A stretch of DNA of 12,629 nt. It comes from JANQRV01 sp964533785 (GTDB lineage: Bacteria > Bacteroidota > Bacteroidia > Chitinophagales > Saprospiraceae). This document shows, one piece after another, positions 7,231-12,629 of the stretch; positions within the stretch are counted from its first letter, which is position 1, and every line of letters starts with the position of its first letter. Made by a program: the position numbers and the translations under genes. The DNA is taken from contig CAZHNG010000202.1 of assembly GCA_964533785.1 (NCBI GenBank), positions 1 through 12,629 on the forward strand. The letters are read 5' to 3'. Below the pieces are notes generated by a model. It was not told where the DNA came from, made no database searches, and saw only the letters and a program-made list of their open reading frames with translations.

Positions 7231-10200
7231 TTAAGTCGCTCTTTCGAATTGTTTTCCGATTTCTTCTTTCACAAAGTACATTGCAATGGGCCGGCGTTCA
7301 ATTTCATTATAAATGCCGTGCGGTATGCAATGGTAATGGGATTTAACCAACTGGAAGGTTTCTTCTGAAATATTTACGTTTCCGACTTCGCTATTGGTTT
7401 CCATCCTGGCCGCAATATTTACAGTATCTCCCCAAATATCGTAAGCAAACTTCTTTATGCCCACAATGCCTGCGACCAGCGGCCCGGTATGAATACCGAT
7501 CCTCGCCTCAAAATAGGGTTTACCCAGTTTTTTCTTTTCTTCAGCGGTTTTTTGCATAAAAGCCTGAATCTCCAACGCTGCCCGCACCACTCTGATCGCA
7601 TCATCTTCCCGCTCTCCCGTAATCCCACTCACACACAAATAAGCATCTCCTACGGTCTTTATTTTTTCCAGGTGGTGCTTTCCCACTATTTTGTCAAAAG
7701 CACGGAAACACCAATCTATTTCGGCGACCAAAGCCTCCGGTTCCATTTGTTCGGAGATCTTAGTGAAGCCTTTGAAGTCAGAGAACATTACCGTTACCAG
7801 TTCATGCCGCTTGGCTTTTGCAAAACCGTTTGACTTGAGTTCTTCCGCAATCTCAGCAGGCAGGATATTCAACAATAAAGCTTCGGATTTTTCCTTTTCC
7901 TGGGCCAATTCTTTCGTTCGCTTTTTTACCAAATGCTCCAGTTGCTTTTCCCTTTTCTGCAATAAATAGATCCGGTAACGGGCTGAACTCCAAACTGCTC
8001 CCAACAATAAAGCGGCACAAAGCCCCCAAAACCACCATGTATTGTAAAAGGCTTCTCTTACTCTAATCCTTAAAAAAACCTGCTCTTCTTTCCATTGCTT
8101 ATTCCCCGAACGAGCACGCAATCGAAAAGTATATTCTCCCGCGGGAATGTTGTTATATCTCACACTGTTAATAGAGGATGGTACGGACCATTCCGTTTCG
8201 TAGCCTTCCAGTTTATAAGAAAATTCATTTTCCAATGGTTGCTGATAATTGGCTAGAGCATAGGAAATAGTGAATACTTTGTCGTTATGAGATAAGACAA
8301 CTTTGTCACCGGAAAGTAAACCTCCGTCGATTACATTCAAACTATCTTCCGCACCATCAAAAAAAGTGAAAGCCGTGAAAAATAAGGGCTCAGGATTTGC
8401 TGCTGTCTGATCCTCCAGAAACTGGTCGCCGGGATAAAAAGCATTTACACCGTTTAAACCTCCAAAGTACATCCGCCCGTCACTGGCTTTATAAAAAGAT
8501 ATCCGGTTAAATTCATTGGAAGACAAACCATCGGAAACAAAAAAGTTATTACAACGGGCTTTTTCCATACTGAACCGACAAAGCCCGTTATCCGTGCTCA
8601 CCCATAAACAACTATCGCCTTCTGATAAGAAACCATTAATAAAATCATTTGGCAAACCGCTTTCATCAGCGGTGTATACCGCAACGTTATTGTTGACCGG
8701 ATCGATACGATGGATCCCCTTTCCGGTCGCTAACCATATTAGACCAGTATCATCTTCATATACACAATTGACTTGATTGTGGTATAAGCGAACGGGGCTT
8801 CTTTTACCCGCGTGGTAATGCGTTAATCGTCCTCTTCTTTTGTCGATCTTGAATACACCGTTCTCCAATGTTGCTACCCAGATATATTTCCCCGATTTCC
8901 CCTGGTAAAGGTAGCTGATCGTACCGTACTCACTCCCCCATCCGCCTTCTTTATCTGTGTATTCGGACAACTCCTCTGTCGCCGGATCGTACAAAAACAA
9001 ATTATCCAGGTATCCGAACCACAAGATCCCGTCATCATCTTTCATCACCGCTCCTAGATCCACATTGGGTTTTTCGAATAAAGTGTCGACTTCCAGGTTC
9101 TCCAAATTGATCCTTCGCCCATTACCGGTATACAAAAAATTTTTATCGTAAATTAGGCCAAAAGGATAATTAAAGTAGTCGTTGTTCGGAAAAAGCAACC
9201 GCAAGGCATCCGTTTTAGGGTCAAAAACATGGATAGAATTGTAATAGGAAATATAAATATTACCTGCTTCATCTTCGGTAATTCCGCGGGTACTGCAAAA
9301 TACATTGCTGCAATATTCACTGCCACCGTTCAGGTAATTGGTAAACAAATTTCTGGATTGATTGATCTTGATCAATCCGAAATCAGTTGCCAACCAGACC
9401 ACCCCCGAATTATCCCGGAAAATTTGCCGGTAATAACAAGTATTTTTAATGATTTGACTGATCGGCGGATCATAGTTGACTACCGTCCCGTTAACCGTAC
9501 TATAATACCAAAGTATACCGCGTCCCCCCATCCATACATCCCCATTCTCTTCCACCAACAATGAAGACATTACTCCGGTACCAATGGTCGTTGAATTGAT
9601 AGAATGACCCTTCACCTCACGGGTAAACGGATCAAATACAGCGACCTGACCATCCGATAACAATATCCAGATCTCATCGCCCAATAATTGTAACTGTACT
9701 ATCCGGCCGCCATCTTTAAGATTGCTGCTCTCGGAAAGTACGATCTTGTCCACCAGGGTTCCTTCTCGATCCAATTCCCAAAGCTCGTCCTGGTAAGCAC
9801 CAATGAAAAAGGAGTCATTCCATTGCAGGATCGGCCTTTTTGTATAAGTCCCGTTTAGATCATGCAGATCTTTAAAAGTATTTTTGTTTTCAATCAACTG
9901 AATGGAAGTAACCGCTGATTTCTCATCAAAGGTAGCCGACCAGACCCTCTTATCATCATCGACAAACAGGTTGTAGGGCACCCGGCTTTCTCTTCTGACT
10001 ATGGGGCCATCTTTCACCTTGATAGCATTGGCCTTATTTTCAACAGGATCAAATCCAATAACATAATCGGGACTGGCCAGCCAGATGTAATTATCTTCGT
10101 CGATAATCATATCTGAAATATAGATGTTTGGGATGTAATGCGCACTTTGGGTGCTGTCATAATTTAAAAATTGATACCCGTCAAACCGACTAAGTCCGTT

Positions 10201-10368
10201 TATCGTCGCCGCCCAAATAAATCCATTTTTATCTTGCTGTATCTTGAAAACATTGCGGTGACTAATACCGTCATCAAAGTCATATACCCTGAACTGCACG
10301 TCACTGAATTGCCCAAAACCCAAAACCACACCAAACAACCCAAAAATATGTGTAAGAAAAATGCGCAT
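7231..10368 (-). CDS. Membrane sensor: beta-propeller/Y_Y_Y ectodomain fused to class III adenylyl cyclase
   Basis: The product has 1045 residues. A signal peptide (1-19) exports a large ectodomain with repeated two-component-regulator propeller blades at about 25-650 (recurring G-x-I/V-W-x-A/G-T-x-x-G-L patterns). A Y_Y_Y (triple tyrosine) domain follows at about 705-770. One membrane helix spans about 778-796, followed by a coiled-coil signalling helix (800-835), an LLLNILPAEIAEEL linker, and a class III nucleotide cyclase at about 855-1035. All catalytic residues are present in one chain: metal ligands Asp864 (FSDFKGFT) and Asp908 (VGDAY), adenine-selecting Lys904 and Asp977 (YDIWGD), and Asn984 and Arg988 (NIAARM). 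It should therefore make cAMP as a homodimer. The ectodomain is the type found in hybrid two-component systems, but histidine kinase and response-regulator parts are replaced by the cyclase. The ligand is unknown and no cAMP-binding effector lies nearby. Confidence 0.93.
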   Translation of the reverse strand: MRIFLTHIFGLFGVVLGFGQFSDVQFRVYDFDDGISHRNVFKIQQDKNGFIWAATINGLSRFDGYQFLNYDSTQSAHYIPNIYISDMIIDEDNYIWLASPDYVIGFDPVENKANAIKVKDGPIVRRESRVPYNLFVDDDKRVWSATFDEKSAVTSIQLIENKNTFKDLHDLNGTYTKRPILQWNDSFFIGAYQDELWELDREGTLVDKIVLSESSNLKDGGRIVQLQLLGDEIWILLSDGQVAVFDPFTREVKGHSINSTTIGTGVMSSLLVEENGDVWMGGRGILWYYSTVNGTVVNYDPPISQIIKNTCYYRQIFRDNSGVVWLATDFGLIKINQSRNLFTNYLNGGSEYCSNVFCSTRGITEDEAGNIYISYYNSIHVFDPKTDALRLLFPNNDYFNYPFGLIYDKNFLYTGNGRRINLENLEVDTLFEKPNVDLGAVMKDDDGILWFGYLDNLFLYDPATEELSEYTDKEGGWGSEYGTISYLYQGKSGKYIWVATLENGVFKIDKRRGRLTHYHAGKRSPVRLYHNQVNCVYEDDTGLIWLATGKGIHRIDPVNNNVAVYTADESGLPNDFINGFLSEGDSCLWVSTDNGLCRFSMEKARCNNFFVSDGLSSNEFNRISFYKASDGRMYFGGLNGVNAFYPGDQFLEDQTAANPEPLFFTAFTFFDGAEDSLNVIDGGLLSGDKVVLSHNDKVFTISYALANYQQPLENEFSYKLEGYETEWSVPSSINSVRYNNIPAGEYTFRLRARSGNKQWKEEQVFLRIRVREAFYNTWWFWGLCAALLLGAVWSSARYRIYLLQKREKQLEHLVKKRTKELAQEKEKSEALLLNILPAEIAEELKSNGFAKAKRHELVTVMFSDFKGFTKISEQMEPEALVAEIDWCFRAFDKIVGKHHLEKIKTVGDAYLCVSGITGEREDDAIRVVRAALEIQAFMQKTAEEKKKLGKPYFEARIGIHTGPLVAGIVGIKKFAYDIWGDTVNIAARMETNSEVGNVNISEETFQLVKSHYHCIPHGIYNEIERRPIAMYFVKEEIGKQFERAT

Positions 10369-10427
10369 TAATAGTTTGATTTACTATCCTATTCGTCTAC
10401 TGATACCATTTCAAATTGATCTTCGTT

Positions 10428-10435
10428 CAAATTTA
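10428..10435 (-). promoter_or_regulatory. Putative -7 box for the sensor-cyclase gene
   Basis: TAAATTTG on the minus strand is an exact TAnnTTTG match. It would give a leader of about 55 bases before ATG 10368. A second, poorer match, TCAATTTG, lies at 10412-10419. No -33 TTG is found at the usual distance from the first box, so confidence is low. Confidence 0.3.
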
Positions 10436-10588
10436 TTAGATTCTTAGATGATTGTATAAAACCGAAGAAAAATTTCCGGAACAAAACCACTCATTTTCTT
10501 TAAACCAGCCAGCCGTTTTTTTGTATTCCTATGAAGACAAACGTTACTTAACACAACATTCGTCCTTCATTTGTTAAAATTCAAGAAT

Positions 10589-11050
10589 ATGAAAAATATT
10601 GCTTTTTTGTTGTTGATTTCTCTTTTTCTTGCCTGTGAAGCAAATCAAGATTCAACAGAAAATACGAATACATTATCCGCTGAAGAAACGGAAAGTACTT
10701 TGTACCAGGAAACGATGGAACTGCATGATTTAGTTATGCCCAAAATGGCAACCATGAATAAATTGAGCAGAACCTTAAAAGAACACCAAACACAATTGAC
10801 GGAAGAACAAGAGATGATCAAATCTCAAATTGAAGAGGTCATCAACAACCTGGGTACAGCTGATGAAAAAATGATGGACTGGATGCAAAATATGCAACCT
10901 CTGGCCGATCTACGCGCATCGCAGTCCCACGAAGAGATCATGAGTTACCTCCAAAAGGAGAAAGAATCGATGGCCTCTATTCAAAAACTCACGAATGAAA
11001 GTATCGCAGAAGCTGAAGATTTAATTGAACAATTAACCGCAAAACAATGA
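10589..11050 (+). CDS. Small helical lipoprotein of unknown function, translationally coupled to SCO1
   Basis: The product has 153 residues and starts MKNIAFLLLISLFLAC, a lipoprotein signal with lipidated Cys16. An upstream TTG at 10571 is in frame, but the ATG at 10589 gives the proper signal, so it is preferred. The mature part has a polar linker rich in Thr, Asn and Glu, then two or three long charged helices (residues about 40-150) likely to form a coiled-coil bundle. The repeated methionines (for example MMDWMQNM) are notable in a partner of a copper protein, but do not form a recognised metal site. Its stop overlaps the start of the SCO1 gene (ATGA), so the two are almost certainly an operon. 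Similar Bacteroidota proteins carry uninformative names such as viral A-type inclusion protein. Function not assigned. Confidence 0.85.
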   Translation: MKNIAFLLLISLFLACEANQDSTENTNTLSAEETESTLYQETMELHDLVMPKMATMNKLSRTLKEHQTQLTEEQEMIKSQIEEVINNLGTADEKMMDWMQNMQPLADLRASQSHEEIMSYLQKEKESMASIQKLTNESIAEAEDLIEQLTAKQ

Positions 11051-11667
11051 ACATAAAATATAGCAGCGCCTTAGTGCTAGGTATTTTAACCTTATTAACC
11101 GTTACCAATTGTACTCAGGAAGGGCCAAAAGAGTTACCTATTTATGGTGAACGAACTATCGTGAACAATGATACCGTTTACCACCAGGTACCGGATTTCC
11201 AATTCGTCAACCAAGACAGCAATATCATCACCAATAAAACTTTTGATGACAAGGTATACGTCGCCGATTTTTTCTTCACCTCTTGTACGACGATCTGTCC
11301 GAAAGTAAAAAAACAGATGTTGAGGATTTACGAAAAGTACAGCGATAACGATAAGGTGCTTTTGCTTTCTCACAGTATTGACACCAAATACGACACCGTA
11401 GCCCGTTTAAATCGTTATGCCAAAAGCCTGGGCGTCAGCTCCGACAAATGGCATTTCGTCACGGGTGAAAAAGATGACATTTATGGCATTGCCGATGATT
11501 ATTTTAGCGTTGCCATCGAAGATCCTACTCTACCGGATGGTTTTGATCATAGCGGTTACATTATCCTCGTAGATGAAAATCGCCATATTCGTTCTATGAA
11601 AAACGGTACCCAAGCTGAGGAAGTGGATAAATTCATGGAGGATATGGATAGGTTGTTGAAGGAATAA
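11047..11667 (+). CDS. SCO1/SenC family copper-dependent assembly protein, lipoprotein
   Basis: This 206-residue thioredoxin-fold protein probably delivers copper to, or reduces, the CuA site of cytochrome c oxidase on the periplasmic side of the membrane. The N-terminus has a hydrophobic signal ending TVTNC; Cys22 is a likely but non-canonical lipidation site. The copper/redox site is complete: CTTIC at 80-84 (Cys80, Cys84) and His168 in the DHSG motif. The strand-helix pattern YVADFFFTSC and the closing YIILVDE match SCO1. The gene overlaps its helical lipoprotein neighbour by four bases (ATGA) and should be made with it. No oxidase gene is in the window, so the target enzyme is inferred from the family. 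A role in general thiol or copper handling is possible. Confidence 0.93.
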   Translation: MNIKYSSALVLGILTLLTVTNCTQEGPKELPIYGERTIVNNDTVYHQVPDFQFVNQDSNIITNKTFDDKVYVADFFFTSCTTICPKVKKQMLRIYEKYSDNDKVLLLSHSIDTKYDTVARLNRYAKSLGVSSDKWHFVTGEKDDIYGIADDYFSVAIEDPTLPDGFDHSGYIILVDENRHIRSMKNGTQAEEVDKFMEDMDRLLKE

Positions 11668-11721
11668 AAGAGCAGACATGAATCATTACGAAATTAGGTG
11701 GTAAATTTCAATAATTCGGTT

Positions 11722-11830
11722 TAGCCCTGATTATCGATTGGTTAAACGAGTTAGCGAGTCAAACGTGTTGTGGAACGCGTTACTCGCTAACCAAGAAAGT
11801 AATTATTTAAAAACCAACGTTATAGGGCTA
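11722..11830. repeat. Nested inverted repeat between convergent genes; possible bidirectional terminator
   Basis: The inner perfect 10-bp stem GTTAGCGAGT/ACTCGCTAAC lies at 11750-11759 and 11782-11791. After a two-base bulge it extends with AACGTGT/ACGCGTT around the loop TGTGGA. Outer arms TAGCCCT (11722-11728) and AGGGCTA (11824-11830), and TTGGTT (11738-11743) with AACCAA (11812-11817), pair around it. TTGGTTA could alternatively pair with TAACCAA at 11788-11794. It occupies most of the 199-bp gap between the convergent SCO1 and barrel genes. It may end transcription from both sides or be a mobile-element remnant. Confidence 0.6.
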
Positions 11831-11866
11831 CCCTTGAAAATTTGGCATGACTCGTGTTTTCCATAA

Positions 11867-12514
11867 TCACCTGATCGGCAACAAGAAACCTGCACTTAAA
11901 GCGATGTTGCGGTTTCTCAGCCTTTCATCAACCAAAGGAATGTCGTATAGCTGAGAAAAGCCGTGATTGTATCTCGCTTCGGCAAAAAACCGACCGTATT
12001 CCGTATCAACTTCGAGACCGGCCCCCAATGCACCCCCAATTTCAAAACGTTGAAAATTAATAGCTTCCAGATTTATTGGCGTATCTACCAAGGTAAAATC
12101 CAGCAATACATTAGCCCTGGTCAGTAATCGTCCACCGGTCGCATAACCAAAAGTTGGTCCGGCAGTAAGAAAAGCATTGATATTGTTAGTTCCAAGCTTC
12201 ACTTTTGCCAATAGTGGTAGTTCGAGGTAATCAAGATGGGTTTCCGCCGTTACCCCCAGCGGTAATGGTATATTGAAAAGATTTACATCCGTACTTTGAC
12301 GAATACCAAACCCCTTCCGGGTATACAATAATTCTGGTTGAAAAGCCAATTGATCCGTAATACCAATTTCCGCAACCCCACCGACACTGAAAGTGGTTAT
12401 ATCCTGAAAATCGGGAATTAAATTATCCAATGACTGGGTAGCGTTGACGTTGGCAAAATTGCCCCCCCCTTTTAGGCCAACGGAAATTTGTGCTTTTAAT
12501 GAAAATAAAGCCAA
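11867..12514 (-). CDS. PorT-like outer-membrane beta-barrel protein with disrupted 5' end
   Basis: The mature part begins near QISVGLKGG and has alternating amphipathic strands typical of the small barrel family in Bacteroidota (FQPELLYTRKGFG, LDYLELPLLAKVKLG, RFFAEARYNHGFSQLYD, closing with an LSAGFLLPIR-type strand). It would be an eight-stranded outer-membrane barrel of unknown role. No ATG gives a full signal peptide. The only in-frame start is TTG 12514, which leaves MALFSLKAQ, too short for export. Upstream the frame reads TSLLALFSLKAQ, clearly the end of a signal peptide, but meets TGA at 12533-12535 inside a palindromic element. The gene is therefore either 5'-truncated (pseudogene) or has an error or unusual start. 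A run of eight G residues (12462-12469) lies in codons 15-18. Confidence 0.8.
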   Translation of the reverse strand: MALFSLKAQISVGLKGGGNFANVNATQSLDNLIPDFQDITTFSVGGVAEIGITDQLAFQPELLYTRKGFGIRQSTDVNLFNIPLPLGVTAETHLDYLELPLLAKVKLGTNNINAFLTAGPTFGYATGGRLLTRANVLLDFTLVDTPINLEAINFQRFEIGGALGAGLEVDTEYGRFFAEARYNHGFSQLYDIPLVDERLRNRNIALSAGFLLPIR

Positions 12515-12526
12515 TAGACTTGTTCG

Positions 12527-12590
12527 GCGGGATCATCAAACGGCTACAAGTGGCATCCGCCTCAGGCGGACTGTACTTCGTTAATCCCGC
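12527..12590. repeat. 64-bp palindromic element abutting the barrel gene signal-peptide region
   Basis: The ends GCGGGAT (12527-12533) and ATCCCGC (12584-12590) are perfect inverted repeats. Inside, CAAGTGGCATCCGCC pairs with GGCGGACTGTACTTCG through AAGT/ACTT and TCCGCC/GGCGGA around the trinucleotide TCA, with a four-base internal mismatch. No open coding potential of its own and no obvious target duplication are visible. It looks like a REP- or MITE-type element. It places an in-frame stop just upstream of the barrel gene. Confidence 0.65.
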
Positions 12591-12595
12591 AATTT

Positions 12596-12608
12596 CTGCC
12601 ATTGGCAG
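12596..12608. repeat. Short hairpin CTGCC-ATT-GGCAG
   Basis: A perfect 5-bp stem with a three-base loop lies six bases beyond the 64-bp palindrome. It may be part of the same repeat cluster; the window ends 21 bases later. Confidence 0.3.
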
Positions 12609-12629
12609 CAATTAAAAATTAACATAAGT

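Noticed and set aside
7489..7833. 114-residue plus-strand ORF opposite the cyclase domain
   Set aside because: Its translation mirrors the well-supported cyclase frame and has no protein-like features of its own.
9229..9564. 111-residue plus-strand ORF opposite the sensor-cyclase gene
   Set aside because: It is an antisense shadow of the propeller-coding region, with no promoter, signal or domain.
11738..11794. Integron attC site (GTTAG.../...CTAAC arms)
   Set aside because: The arms read GTTAGCG at the 5' side and CGCTAAC at the 3' side. This does not fit the RYYYAAC...GTTRRRY order of attC, and there is no integrase or cassette structure.
12423..12611. 62-residue ORF on the minus strand overlapping the barrel gene
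   Set aside because: It runs through the palindromic element and then out of frame through the barrel gene; it has TTG start only and no recognisable domain.

Overview
The window looks like a chromosomal segment from a member of the Bacteroidota. Four things point that way: intergenic AT-rich DNA, the -7 box TAnnTTTG upstream of several genes with no clear Shine-Dalgarno sequences, many lipoproteins with relaxed lipoboxes, and family content (PorT-like barrel, propeller/Y_Y_Y sensor, yicC-gmk pair, OmpA-type lipoprotein with a coiled coil). A Saprospiria or flavobacterial relative is plausible, but I cannot fix the rank below phylum.

Layout. Bases 1-330 are gene-free and hold a 38-bp palindromic tandem repeat cut by the window edge, then a degenerate inverted-repeat element. 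On the minus strand follow an M1-family metallopeptidase lipoprotein (501-3170) and an alpha/beta hydrolase (3273-4061). A divergent gap with a possible 36-codon ORF leads to an OmpA-family lipoprotein on the plus strand (4509-5279). This converges on gmk (5329-5916, minus), with a near-ideal bidirectional terminator that overlaps the gmk stop codon. yicC lies upstream of gmk on the same strand. A second copy of the intergenic inverted repeat (7041-7118) separates yicC from a 1045-residue membrane protein on the minus strand. That protein joins a periplasmic two-component-type beta-propeller and Y_Y_Y domain to a cytoplasmic class III adenylyl cyclase. Divergent from it are a helical lipoprotein and a SCO1/SenC protein that overlap by ATGA (10589-11667). 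After a nested inverted repeat comes a PorT-like outer-membrane barrel gene (11867-12514, minus) whose signal-peptide start appears lost next to a 64-bp palindromic element.

Functionally, most genes are ordinary: envelope maintenance (OmpA, barrel, peptidase), nucleotide and RNA metabolism (gmk, yicC) and respiratory copper-site assembly (SCO1). The less ordinary parts are the sensor-cyclase fusion, the palindromic repeat array and its dispersed relatives, and the barrel gene with a disrupted 5' end and an eight-G run. I see no phage, IS transposase, CRISPR or defence locus.
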